From positions 62,001 through 126,000 of the forward strand of contig CAVYEG010000018.1 in the NCBI GenBank assembly GCA_963767565.1: a stretch of 64,000 bases of DNA. The letters run 5' to 3'. Every line of letters begins with the position of its first letter. Positions within the stretch are counted from its first letter, which is position 1. Shown here piece by piece: positions 50,269 to 58,582 of the stretch. Under the pieces are notes generated by a model. That model saw only the letters and a program-made list of their open reading frames with translations. It was not told where the DNA came from and did not search any database. The position numbers and the translations under genes were made by a program. This DNA comes from Palsa-504 sp963767565 (lineage in GTDB: Bacteria > Actinomycetota > Actinomycetes > Streptosporangiales > Streptosporangiaceae).

Positions 50269-50840
50269 GGATCTCCGTACATGTGGTACCCGTAGGTCTC
50301 CCAGAAGCCCGGCTGGTTGGTGTCGCGCAGCCGCAGCCCGCGCACCCATTTGGCGCTCTTCCAGAAGTACAGGTGCGGGACGAGCAGCCGGGCCGGGCCG
50401 CCGTGCTCCGGTGGCAGCGCCGAGCCGTCGTAGGAGTAGGCCACCCAGGCCTTCCCGCCGGTCAGGTCGGCCACCGGCAGGTTTGTGGTATAGCCGCCGT
50501 CGCAGAAGGCCAGCACGTACGGGGCGTCGTAGGAGACCGCCCCGAGCAGTACGTCAAGCGAGACGCCCATCCAGGTGCTGTCCAGCTTGGACCACCGGGT
50601 CACGCAGTGGATGTCCACCGTGATCTTCTCGGCCGGCAGCGCCTGGAATTCCGTCCAGGTCCAGCTCACCGGCGACTGGCCGCCCTCGATGGAGAACGTC
50701 CACTTGGCCAGCGGCGTGTGCTGCGTGGGCCCGGCCGACAGGACCGGGAAGTCGTGTGTCACGTACTGGCCAGGCGGGACCCGGCCCGCAGGTTCCGCCT
50801 CCTCGTGGCGGCGGTGGAAGCCGCGCGAGATAGGACTCAT
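50238..50840 (-). CDS. Sulfite oxidase-like molybdopterin-dependent oxidoreductase
   Basis: The 200-residue protein is a compact sulfite-oxidase fold without transit or heme domain. The Mo-ligating cysteine is in VDIHCVTRWSKLD, followed by WMGVSLDVLL, GYTTNLPVADL and PARLLVPHLYFWKSAKWVRGL, all family motifs. It lacks a Tat signal (start MSPISRGFHRR), so it is cytosolic, consistent with using the NAD(P)H reductase encoded next. The substrate may be a sulfoxide or another oxo-compound. First gene of the three-gene operon with the FNR-type and zinc-ribbon genes. Confidence 0.9.
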   Translation of the reverse strand: MSPISRGFHRRHEEAEPAGRVPPGQYVTHDFPVLSAGPTQHTPLAKWTFSIEGGQSPVSWTWTEFQALPAEKITVDIHCVTRWSKLDSTWMGVSLDVLLGAVSYDAPYVLAFCDGGYTTNLPVADLTGGKAWVAYSYDGSALPPEHGGPARLLVPHLYFWKSAKWVRGLRLRDTNQPGFWETYGYHMYGDPWQEQRYAGD

Positions 50841-50866
50841 AGCGGCAGGTTACGCCTGCGGTCCGG

Positions 50867-52177
50867 TCACACGGTCGCCAGGAGGTACACGTTCAGGCCC
50901 ACGATGATCACCGTGACCGCGCTGGCCGCCAGCATCGTGGACCGCCGGTTCACCAGCGTCCCCATCAGGTCCCGCTGGCCGGTGAAGACCAGCAGCGGGA
51001 TCAGCGCGAACGGGATGCCGAAGGACAGGAAGACCTGGCTGAGGACCAGGGCCCGGGTCGGGCTGAAGCCCACGCCGATCAGGACCAGGGCCGGGATCAT
51101 GGTGATGGCCCGGCGCGCGAAGATCGGGATCTGGCGGTGGATGAAGCCCTGCATGACCACCTGGCCGGACATCGTGCCGACGCAGGATGAGGCCACCCCG
51201 GAGGCCAGCAGGGCCAGCCCGAAGATCAGCCCGCTGTGCGCGCCGAGATACCGGTTGAGGCCGTCGAAGACCTGGCCCAGGTCGCTGCCCGCGCCGAACA
51301 GGCCGCGGGCGTGGAAGACCGCCGCGGCGCAGGCCAGCATGGCCAGGTTGATCAGCCCGGCCACGCCCATCGCGATGACGATGTCGACCATCTCGTACCG
51401 GAAGATCTTGTGCCGCGCGGCCGGGTTGGCGCCCACGATCCGGCTCTGGGTCAGGGAGGAGTGCAGGTAGATCACGTGCGGCATCACCGTGGCGCCGATG
51501 ATGCCCACGGCCAGCAGGGCCGACCCGCCGCCGGAGGTCTGCGGCACGAACAGGCCGCGGGCCACGCCGGCCGCCGACGGGCTACTGCGCAGCACCTCCA
51601 GGCCGAACGCCAGCACGACCACGGCCACCAGCCCGGTGAGCGTGGCCTCGAGCCGGCGGAAGCCCCCGACCTGCATGCCCAAGATGATGAACGCCGCTGC
51701 CCCGGTCAGCACCGCCGACAGCCACATGGCCAGGCCGAACACCAGGTGCAGCCCCAGCGCCGCGCCGACGAACTCGGCCAGGTCGGTAGCCATGGCCACC
51801 GCCTCGGCCTGCAGCCACAGCAGCACCACGACCCGGAACGGCAGCCGGTCCCGGCACACCTCGGGCAGGCTGCGGCCGGTAGCGATGCCCAGCTTGGCGC
51901 TCATCGACTGGACCAGCATGGCCATCAGGTTCGCGACCAGCACCACCCACAGCAGCATGTACCCGAACTGCGAGCCGCCCGCCATGTTGGTGGCGAAGTT
52001 GCCGGGGTCGATGTAGGCGATGGCCGCGATGAAGGCCGGCCCCAGAAACGGCAGGACGGCCCGGATCCCGCGCCGCTGGCCGGACAGGACCTTCTCGGCC
52101 GCGGCGATGACCCGGGCTTCGCCCGGCAGGGCGTCGTCTCCGACGACGACCTGCCGGGCGGGTAGCGTGTCAGCCAA
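50867..52177 (-). CDS. mntH: Nramp-family divalent metal transporter
   Basis: The protein has the Nramp metal-site motif in helix 1, FIAAIAYIDPGNFATNM (DPGN), and in helix 6, GIIGATVMPHVIYLHSSL (MPH), plus about 11 hydrophobic helices. It imports Mn2+ or Fe2+ with protons. The start is uncertain: TTG 52177, 5 bp after the groEL stop, gives a 436-residue protein with a short cytosolic leader, whereas the open frame extends upstream inside groEL. It is on the same strand and practically touches groEL, so it may belong to the monooxygenase transcript and supply iron for the diiron hydroxylase (inference). Confidence 0.88.
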   Translation of the reverse strand: MADTLPARQVVVGDDALPGEARVIAAAEKVLSGQRRGIRAVLPFLGPAFIAAIAYIDPGNFATNMAGGSQFGYMLLWVVLVANLMAMLVQSMSAKLGIATGRSLPEVCRDRLPFRVVVLLWLQAEAVAMATDLAEFVGAALGLHLVFGLAMWLSAVLTGAAAFIILGMQVGGFRRLEATLTGLVAVVVLAFGLEVLRSSPSAAGVARGLFVPQTSGGGSALLAVGIIGATVMPHVIYLHSSLTQSRIVGANPAARHKIFRYEMVDIVIAMGVAGLINLAMLACAAAVFHARGLFGAGSDLGQVFDGLNRYLGAHSGLIFGLALLASGVASSCVGTMSGQVVMQGFIHRQIPIFARRAITMIPALVLIGVGFSPTRALVLSQVFLSFGIPFALIPLLVFTGQRDLMGTLVNRRSTMLAASAVTVIIVGLNVYLLATV

Positions 52178-52182
52178 CCGGA

Positions 52183-53874
52183 TCAGCCAATGGAAGGCCC
52201 GAGACCCAGCGACTGCGGCGTGCTCGCGTCCGGCGAAGGCTGGTGCAGGCCCTCGTCGAGCGAGCCGAACTCGGTCATCAGCGCGGGGCTGCCGCCCCAC
52301 GGCGTCTGCTCCTCGGCGACCAGGGTGTTGGTCGTCAGCAGCAGGCCCGCCACGGAGGCGCCGTTCTGCAGCGCCGAGCGGACCACTCGCAGCGGATCGA
52401 TGATGCCCATCTCGATCATATTGCCATGGCGGCCAAGCAAGGCGTCAAATCCCTCGTCAACGCCCATACCGGTGGTCTGGGCCACGATCTCCGCGGCCGG
52501 GTAGCCGGCGTTGGCCGCGATGAGGTGGGCGGGCTCGCTCAGCGCCCGGCGGACGATGCCGGCCCCGGTGGCGTAGTCTCCCGTAACCTCGAGGTCGTCC
52601 AGCGCGCCCACCGAGTGCAGCAGCGCGGCACCGCCGCCGGCCACGATGCCCTCGGCCATCGCGGCCCGGGTGGCGGACAGGGCGTCCTCGACCCGGTGCC
52701 GCAGTTCCCTCAGCTCGGCCGGGGTCGCGGCGCCGACCCTGATCACGGCCACCTTGCCGGACAGGGCACCGATCCGCTCGGTCAGCACGTCCTCGTCCAC
52801 GCCGAAAGTGGCCCGCTCCATCTCGGCCCGCATCTGGTCGAGCCGGAACGCGACCGCGTCGGCCGATCCGCCGCCGCCGATGATCGTGGTCGAGTCGGCC
52901 GTCACCCGGACCTGCAGGGCCCGGCCGAGCTGCTCGGCGGTCATGGTCTCCAGGGTGAAACCAGAGTGCTTGCTGTACACGGCGCCGCCGGTCAGCGCGG
53001 CGATGTCCTCCAGCTTGTGCAGCCTGCGGTCACCGAAGCCGGGCGCGCGCACCGCCACGCACTGGAAGATGCCGTTCACGTGGTTGTGCACCAGCATGGA
53101 CAGCGCGGTGCCCTCGACGGTCTCGGCGATGATGACCAGCGGGCGCGGCGCCCGCATCACCTTGTCCAGCAGCGGCATCAGCTGCTGGACCTTGGTGATC
53201 TTCTCCGAGCACAGCAGGATGTACGGGTCGTCGATGATGGCCTCCAGGCTGGCCGGCCTGGTCACCATGTACGGCGACAGGTACCCGTTGTCGAACTCGA
53301 AGCCCTCCACGAAGTCCACGGCCATGCCCGGCACCGGGGCGTCCTCCACGGTGACGATGCCGCCGTCGCCCACCGTGTACAGCGCCTTGGCGATGATCCG
53401 GCCGACCGTCTCGTCGTCGTTGGCCGAGATGGCCGCCACCCGGCAGTAGTCATCCTCGGTGGTGATGGGGTGAGCCGCCGTCTGCAGGTACTCGACCAGC
53501 CGGCCGACGGCCAGGTCGATGCCCCGCTTGACCAGCACCGGGTTGGCGCCGTCCCCGATGGCCTCCATGCCCTCGTGCACGATGGCCTGGGCGATCACCG
53601 TGGCCGTGGTGGTGCCGTCGCCCACGATGTCGTTGGTCTTGATCGCGGCTTCCTTGACCAGCTGCGCGCCCATGTTCTCGAACTGGTTCTTCAGGTGGAT
53701 CTCCCGCGCGATCGTCACGCCGTCGTTGGTGACCACGGGCGAGCCGGTGATCTTCTCGAGGATGACGTTGCGCCCCTTGGGGCCGAGAGTCGATTTCACG
53801 GCCTCGGCCAGCTGGTCCACGCCAGCCAGCAGCAGGCCGCGAGCTTCAGCGCCGAAGCGCAGTTCTTTGGCCAT
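52183..53874 (-). CDS. mimG: GroEL-type chaperonin dedicated to the monooxygenase (MimG-like)
   Basis: The 563-residue protein is a full-length GroEL with STLGPKGRNVILEK, the ATP motif DGVTIARE and GDGTTTATV, and AAMAEGIVAGGGAALLH. The C-terminus is unusual for a housekeeping chaperonin: instead of GGM repeats it ends ASTPQSLGLGPSIG. No groES is adjacent. In mycobacterial mim loci a GroEL paralogue is needed to fold the hydroxylase large subunit. Its place as last catalytic-locus gene fits this. ATG 53874. Confidence 0.93.
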   Translation of the reverse strand: MAKELRFGAEARGLLLAGVDQLAEAVKSTLGPKGRNVILEKITGSPVVTNDGVTIAREIHLKNQFENMGAQLVKEAAIKTNDIVGDGTTTATVIAQAIVHEGMEAIGDGANPVLVKRGIDLAVGRLVEYLQTAAHPITTEDDYCRVAAISANDDETVGRIIAKALYTVGDGGIVTVEDAPVPGMAVDFVEGFEFDNGYLSPYMVTRPASLEAIIDDPYILLCSEKITKVQQLMPLLDKVMRAPRPLVIIAETVEGTALSMLVHNHVNGIFQCVAVRAPGFGDRRLHKLEDIAALTGGAVYSKHSGFTLETMTAEQLGRALQVRVTADSTTIIGGGGSADAVAFRLDQMRAEMERATFGVDEDVLTERIGALSGKVAVIRVGAATPAELRELRHRVEDALSATRAAMAEGIVAGGGAALLHSVGALDDLEVTGDYATGAGIVRRALSEPAHLIAANAGYPAAEIVAQTTGMGVDEGFDALLGRHGNMIEMGIIDPLRVVRSALQNGASVAGLLLTTNTLVAEEQTPWGGSPALMTEFGSLDEGLHQPSPDASTPQSLGLGPSIG

Positions 53875-53918
53875 GTCAGTGCTCTCTTTCCTGTATCTAC
53901 AGTCCGAGTCATCCGACC

Positions 53919-53964
53919 CGCTGTGGTTGCTGTCCTGCTGGCTGCGCCGGCTCGAACCACAGCG
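53919..53964 (-). promoter_or_regulatory. Inverted repeat in the adh-groEL spacer
   Basis: CGCTGTGGTT (53919-53928) and AACCACAGCG (53955-53964) are perfect 10-bp arms around a 26-bp loop. The element lies about 45 bp upstream of groEL and could be an operator or transcript-processing hairpin. Confidence 0.5.
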
Positions 53965-53973
53965 CCGGGCTAA

Positions 53974-54016
53974 GGGCTACGGGCTACGGGCTACAGGGCT
54001 ACGGGCTAGGGGCTAC
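53974..54016. repeat. GGGCTAC heptamer array
   Basis: Four perfect GGGCTAC units and two variants lie in a row, ending in the stop codon region of the alcohol dehydrogenase gene. This is a slippage-type array with no coding role. Confidence 0.85.
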
Positions 54017-55038
54017 GGGACGAGGATGGCGCGGCCGCGGACCCGGCCCGCGTCCAGGTCGGCGAGTGCCTCGGGGGCCTCGGAAAGCGGGTAGATCTTC
54101 GTGTGCAGCGTCACCTTCCCGGCCTGGGCCAGGTCCATCAGCTCAGCTAGGTCGTTGTAGGTGCCGACGATGTTGCCGACGACGTTCCGCTCGGTGGAGA
54201 TGATGTCCAGCGTCGGGATCCGCAGCTCGCCGCCGTACCCGATGACGTAGTACGACCCGGCCTCGCGGGTCATGTTCCACCCGTCCATCTCGGCGCCCTG
54301 CTCAGCCACGAAGTCGAACACGACGTGCGCGCCGCGCCCGCCGGTCAGGTCCGCGACCGCCTGCACCTGGCTGCCCTCGGCCACCACGGTGTGCGTGGCC
54401 CCGAGCTCCGAGGCCAGCTTGAGCGCGTCGGGGTTGGCGTCCACCACGATGATGTCCGTGGCGGTCAGCTCGGCCAGGCACTGGATGCCGATGTGACCAA
54501 GCCCGCCCGCGCCGATCACCACGGCGGTGGTGCCGGGGTACAGCAGCGGGAGGGCCTTGCGCACCGCGTGGTAGGCGGTGATGCCGGCGTCGGCCAGGGC
54601 CGCGACGTCCTGGGGCCGCGTGGAGGGGTTGAGCTTGATGCAGGCCCGGGCCGAGGTGAGCAGGTACTCGGCCATGCCGCCGTCCCGGGACAGCCCGGGG
54701 AACGCGGTGTTCTCGCAGTGCATGTCGTCGCCCGCCCGGCAGGCGTGGCAGAGCCCGTCGGTGACCAGGGGATGCAGGATGACGGTGTCGCCCGGCTGCA
54801 GGTTGGTGACGCCGGAGCCGACCTCGTGCACCCAGCCGGCGTTCTCGTGGCCCAGGATGTACGGCAGCGGGGTGTGCATCCGCTCGTCCCACTGGCCCAG
54901 CATGATGTGCAGGTCGGTTCGGCAGACCCCGGCGCCGCCGATCTTCACGATGACGTCGAGCGGCCCGCTGATCTTCGGCTCGGGTACGTCGTCGACCACT
55001 GGCATCTGGTTGAACTCGTGCAAGCGGACGGCCTTCAT
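54013..55038 (-). CDS. adh: Zinc-dependent NAD-linked alcohol dehydrogenase
   Basis: The 341-residue medium-chain dehydrogenase has the catalytic zinc site GGAGVCRTDLHIMLG and GHENAGWVHEVGSGV, the structural zinc cysteines in DGLCHACRAGDDMHCE and the NAD motif VIGAGGLGHIGIQ. In propane monooxygenase loci this enzyme oxidises the alcohol product (for example 2-propanol to acetone). It overlaps the DUF59 gene by 4 bp upstream. The run of locus order (monooxygenase, amidohydrolase, DUF59, adh, groEL) equals that of the mycobacterial mim and rhodococcal prm loci. Confidence 0.93.
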   Translation of the reverse strand: MKAVRLHEFNQMPVVDDVPEPKISGPLDVIVKIGGAGVCRTDLHIMLGQWDERMHTPLPYILGHENAGWVHEVGSGVTNLQPGDTVILHPLVTDGLCHACRAGDDMHCENTAFPGLSRDGGMAEYLLTSARACIKLNPSTRPQDVAALADAGITAYHAVRKALPLLYPGTTAVVIGAGGLGHIGIQCLAELTATDIIVVDANPDALKLASELGATHTVVAEGSQVQAVADLTGGRGAHVVFDFVAEQGAEMDGWNMTREAGSYYVIGYGGELRIPTLDIISTERNVVGNIVGTYNDLAELMDLAQAGKVTLHTKIYPLSEAPEALADLDAGRVRGRAILVP

Positions 55039-55769
55039 TGGTCCTCCTCCGCGCCCTGTTGGGCCTCTCCTTGTCCTGGCGTTGCGTATCTATGCCGCAG
55101 CATGCCGCGGCAGATGCCGGAATTCGCCTCGATGCTGGTCCGCGTGAGCTGCGCCTTGCGCAGGTGCAGCGGCACGGCGTCGGCCGAGATCCGCCGGCCC
55201 GTCACCGGGTCGATCAGCAGCGGGGCGCCGTCGTCGGCGGGCAGGCCTAGCTCGGCCCGCCGCTCCCGCAGCCGGGATAGCGCACGAGACGGCGGCACCT
55301 CGCCCAGCCTCATCGCGAGCAGTGCCGCCTGATCCCGGCCGGCCGCCAGCAGCGGCCTGCAGACCTGGTCGGTGCCTGCCATCACCGCCTTGCGCAGGAA
55401 GTCGGCGCGGAGCCCGTCGAGCTCCGCCACCGCCTCGCCGTCGAAGGACCGGACGAAGCCGGCCTGGGCGGCCACGCCGCCGTTGATCGCGTCGGCGGCG
55501 AAGTGCTCGTCGAGCACCACCGACGTGCTCCGCACGCCCGGCAGCGCCGACACCGCGTCGTAGGCGTCGGCGACCATCAGGTAGGCGAAGTTGGGCGCGC
55601 AGAAGTACGTCGGCAGGCGCAGCCGGACCTCGGCGTCGCCGTCCGCGGAGACGGTGCACGACGCCACGAACCCGAGCGATGTGATCGGCTCGTCCAGTTC
55701 AGGGTCGCGCACCGTCTCCAGCGCCCGGACAAGCTCGTCGGCCGAGGTGGCGGTGACGTCCGCTGTCAT
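55035..55769 (-). CDS. DUF59/MIP18-family protein of the monooxygenase locus (MimF-like)
   Basis: The 244-residue protein has an N-terminal DUF59 domain (residues 8-95: ALETVRDPELDEPITSLGFV, RLRLPTYFCAPNFAYLM with the conserved Cys) and a 140-residue C-terminal extension unique to diiron monooxygenase loci (AAQAGFVRSFDGEAVAELDG, LRKAQLTRTSIEANSGICRGML). Homologues lie next to the amidohydrolase gene in mim/prm clusters; a role in metal-site maturation is suspected from the domain. ATGA overlaps on both sides bind it to mimE and adh. Confidence 0.85.
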   Translation of the reverse strand: MTADVTATSADELVRALETVRDPELDEPITSLGFVASCTVSADGDAEVRLRLPTYFCAPNFAYLMVADAYDAVSALPGVRSTSVVLDEHFAADAINGGVAAQAGFVRSFDGEAVAELDGLRADFLRKAVMAGTDQVCRPLLAAGRDQAALLAMRLGEVPPSRALSRLRERRAELGLPADDGAPLLIDPVTGRRISADAVPLHLRKAQLTRTSIEANSGICRGMLRHRYATPGQGEAQQGAEEDQ

Positions 55770-56836
55770 GCCCCCGCTACCGGCTGCGAGCGGTCTTCCA
55801 CCAGCTGTGCGTCATCCCGGGCGGCCGGCGCGCTCTCGTCCTTGATCTGGAATTCGGCGGGCACGTCGATGCCGTACAGCCGGGCCGCGTTCAGGCCGAG
55901 GATCTTCTTCTTGCCCGCGGTATTCAGCCGCGGGAAGTCGGCGAACTCCTCACGGTCCGGCATCTCCCAGTCCACGAAGCCCTCGACCTGCCACTTCGGC
56001 TCCCAGATGCCGTAGTCGCTGCCGAAGGTCATCTTGTCCTCGCCCACCCAGAACAGCAGCTCGCCCATGACCTTGGCGAAGAAGTTGGGCCGGGCGTACA
56101 TCAGGCCGCCGATGACCACCGACAGGCCGGCGTACACGTTCGGCTCCTGGGTGGCCATGAAGCAGAAGTCCTCGATCCGCGGCAGCCCCACGTGCTCGAC
56201 GATGAAGTTGAGCTCGGGGAAGTCGGTCGCGCAGTGGTCGATGTCGGAGACGTCGAAGGCGTCCTTGTCCAGCGGCCAGATCGTCGGGCCCTTGTGCACG
56301 TGGACGTTCTTGATGCCGAGGTTCTGCGCGGCCTCCAGGTAGCGGTAGGCGGCGGGGTCAGAAAGCTTGTACCCGCGCGAGCCGTTGTTCCACTCGGCCG
56401 TGTACAGCTTGACGCCCTTGGAGCCGTACGTCTCGACGTTGCGCTTGAGCGTCTCCAGGCCCTCGTCGCCGTCGCGGGGGTCGAAGTTGGTGTTGTAGAT
56501 GAACTTGCCCGGGTGCTTCTTGCCCATCTCGGCATTGCGCTCGGTGGTGTTGAAGCCCTCCGTGTACCACTCCTTCAGGTTCGTGGGCTGGAAGATCGCC
56601 ACGTCCACGTGCCCGTCCTCGAAGACGTCCTTCATCAGGTCGTCTTCGGAGTACTTCTGGAAGTGCTCGATCGACCAGTGCGTCTCGGGCGGCCCGAGGC
56701 CCTGGTAGGCGTGGAAGCACTCGATCCAGCCCTTGGCGTACTGCTCGGCGCCAGGCACCCAGTTGTCCGGGGCAGCATTCCAGTAGTGCATGTGCGAATC
56801 GACGATGAAGTACTTCTCGCCGTTGTGCTCGTACAA
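55766..56836 (-). CDS. Amidohydrolase-family protein of the monooxygenase locus (MimE-like)
   Basis: The 356-residue metal-dependent hydrolase (amidohydrolase_2 type) starts with YFIVDSHMHYW (metal-binding HxH), and contains KNVHVHKGPTIWPLD, VEHVGLPRIEDF and MTFGSDYGIWEPKW with the catalytic Asp. It is found in all mim/prm-type loci, and its deletion in relatives affects hydroxylase maturation or growth; the actual reaction is unknown. The start is TTG 56836, with AAAGGAGG 6 bp upstream; no ATG or GTG suits. A 16-bp hairpin lies 34 bp further upstream. Confidence 0.88.
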   Translation of the reverse strand: MYEHNGEKYFIVDSHMHYWNAAPDNWVPGAEQYAKGWIECFHAYQGLGPPETHWSIEHFQKYSEDDLMKDVFEDGHVDVAIFQPTNLKEWYTEGFNTTERNAEMGKKHPGKFIYNTNFDPRDGDEGLETLKRNVETYGSKGVKLYTAEWNNGSRGYKLSDPAAYRYLEAAQNLGIKNVHVHKGPTIWPLDKDAFDVSDIDHCATDFPELNFIVEHVGLPRIEDFCFMATQEPNVYAGLSVVIGGLMYARPNFFAKVMGELLFWVGEDKMTFGSDYGIWEPKWQVEGFVDWEMPDREEFADFPRLNTAGKKKILGLNAARLYGIDVPAEFQIKDESAPAARDDAQLVEDRSQPVAGA

Positions 56837-56869
56837 GGCGCCTCCTTTGCAGCTCCTGCGTAACTTGGC

Positions 56870-56908
56870 TGTGGCACTGAGCCGGTTTATATCCGGCTCA
56901 GTGCCACA
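56870..56908 (-). terminator. Perfect 16-bp hairpin between mimD and mimE
   Basis: TGTGGCACTGAGCCGG (56870-56885) pairs without mismatch with 56893-56908 around the loop TTTATAT. It divides the catalytic genes (mimABCD) from the accessory genes. It may act as a partial terminator or an mRNA-end stabiliser, lowering downstream expression. Confidence 0.7.
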
Positions 56909-57033
56909 ACATGCCGCGAGCAAAATACGGAAATTTCCTCCTTCGCCGCGCGGCGCGAGCGCGCGGTCCGCACGATTGCCGGGGTGCGGACCGCGCTCGG
57001 GCGGGCCGGTGGCCCGTAACACCCGTAACACCG

Positions 57034-57399
57034 CTAAGACCGCGCCACGAGGTCGAAGCCGATGAACTCGGCCGCGTCCTCGGGGTTGGCGAACATGATC
57101 GTCCGGTCGTCCTCGTGGACCATCCGGCCGTAGTGGGTGGACATGGACTCCTCGAACTCCGCGGAGTTGAACCAGCCGGGCTCCTCGCCGGCCGCCTCGG
57201 AGATCTCGTCGTAGATCACATCCATCCGGCCGATCGCGTCCACGCGCATCATGGACGGCAGCCACATCACCTTGACGTTCGGCTTGGTGGCCATCACCGC
57301 GGCGACGATCTCGCCTACCTGGTTGTTCATGAGCGTGAAGCCGCACTTGTTGGACGGCGTGTTGTCGGACTTGAACGGGCTCTCTACGGCCGTGGTCAT
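57034..57399 (-). CDS. mimD: Monooxygenase coupling/effector protein (MmoB/DmpM family)
   Basis: The 121-residue cofactor-less effector binds the hydroxylase and tunes oxygen activation. NKCGFTLMNNQVGEIVAAVM and VKVMWLPSMMRVDAIGRMDV followed by ISEAAGE are typical for MmoB/DmpM. It starts at ATG 57399, overlapping the mimC stop by 4 bp. The length is usual for the propane group. Confidence 0.94.
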   Translation of the reverse strand: MTTAVESPFKSDNTPSNKCGFTLMNNQVGEIVAAVMATKPNVKVMWLPSMMRVDAIGRMDVIYDEISEAAGEEPGWFNSAEFEESMSTHYGRMVHEDDRTIMFANPEDAAEFIGFDLVARS

Positions 57400-58565
57400 T
57401 GCGCCAGCTCCTCCGGGGTGTCCAGGTCGAGATCGGTCACGATGCCGCTGAAGCGGTTCTTGGCCGCGTCCAGGCCGTCTTCGAACCGGCCCGGCCTGGC
57501 CTCGGGCTGCGACCACAGCGGCTGCAGGGTCCGGGCGGCCGAGATGGCCCGCGGCACCCAGGTCGACATCCAGCCCGTAATCAGCGCCCGGTTGTGGTCG
57601 GCGAACTCCCGGTCCCGGGTCAGCAGCTGGAACATCGGGACTGTGTAGCGCAGGTCGCGCTCGGCGAAGTCGTACTCCTCGGCGCCGACCACGGTCGGCG
57701 TCACGAAGTCACCGTTGCGCGGCGCGGCGTGCATCACCAGGTGGCTGCGGAACAGCTCGCCGACCAGCGGCTCGAACACCACGTTGGCCGCGAAGATGGC
57801 CTCGCACCAGTCGTCGATGCCGGTCAGCTGCTCGGCGACCTCCCGGACGCCCTGCCAGGCCGGGTCCTCGTTCCAGGTCTCCAGGTGCGCGGTGCCGTTG
57901 AAGCCGTCGACCACCTCGGACAGGGTCAGGTTGTACAGCGCCAGGTCCTGGGCGGCGCGGATCCGGTGCATGCTGTTCACCGAGATCGCGTTGTTGTGCA
58001 TGTTGGTCGGGGCCCGGCGGTTCGCGTTCGCGTACAGGTAGAGGCCGAGGCCGTGGTCGACGTGCATCCACGCGCCCACGTTGCGCTCGACGAACTGCAC
58101 CCACGAGCGGGTCCACTGATCGAACGCCTTGGCCTGCTGGGCGTTCTGGATGTTCTGGTTCAGCTGCCGTACCACGTTGGCGTTGTAGCGGTACAGGGTG
58201 AGTTCCCACTCCTCGTTCGGGTCGCGGAACTCGTGCCAGCCCAGCGCGGGCCAGTCATAGCCCTTGCCGCCCGAGCCGGGGAAGCGCTTGGGCTCCGGCC
58301 GGTCGCTGCCCCACGCCTTCAGCGCGGTCCAGTCCAGCGGGTAGCCGCCGCGGCCGTCGGAGAACCCGTACAGCCAGCCCTGGCTGAGGTAGTGCCGCGG
58401 GTCCGGCTGGACCTCGACGGTCATGTCCTCGTAGTGCGTCTGCTTACGACCCGCCGGGCTGTAGTAGTTGAACCGGCGCTCGTTGGAGTCGGGGAATACC
58501 TTTGCACCAGCCTCCGCGTCGGTGAAGGTCACCATCGGAACGCTGCGTTGCTGAGCCTCTGTCAT
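57396..58565 (-). CDS. mimC: Propane/phenol-type monooxygenase hydroxylase, small (beta) subunit
   Basis: The 389-residue protein is the ferritin-like beta subunit of a soluble diiron monooxygenase, which lacks its own metal site. RRFNYYSPAGRKQTHYEDMT and the DWPALGWHEFRDPNEEWELTLY segment are characteristic, as is QNIQNAQQAKAFDQWTRSWV. It forms an (alpha-beta)2 core with MimA. It starts 17 bp after mimB and overlaps mimD by 4 bp. ATG 58565. Confidence 0.95.
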   Translation of the reverse strand: MTEAQQRSVPMVTFTDAEAGAKVFPDSNERRFNYYSPAGRKQTHYEDMTVEVQPDPRHYLSQGWLYGFSDGRGGYPLDWTALKAWGSDRPEPKRFPGSGGKGYDWPALGWHEFRDPNEEWELTLYRYNANVVRQLNQNIQNAQQAKAFDQWTRSWVQFVERNVGAWMHVDHGLGLYLYANANRRAPTNMHNNAISVNSMHRIRAAQDLALYNLTLSEVVDGFNGTAHLETWNEDPAWQGVREVAEQLTGIDDWCEAIFAANVVFEPLVGELFRSHLVMHAAPRNGDFVTPTVVGAEEYDFAERDLRYTVPMFQLLTRDREFADHNRALITGWMSTWVPRAISAARTLQPLWSQPEARPGRFEDGLDAAKNRFSGIVTDLDLDTPEELAQ

Positions 58566-58582
58566 AGTCCTTCCCTTTCACG

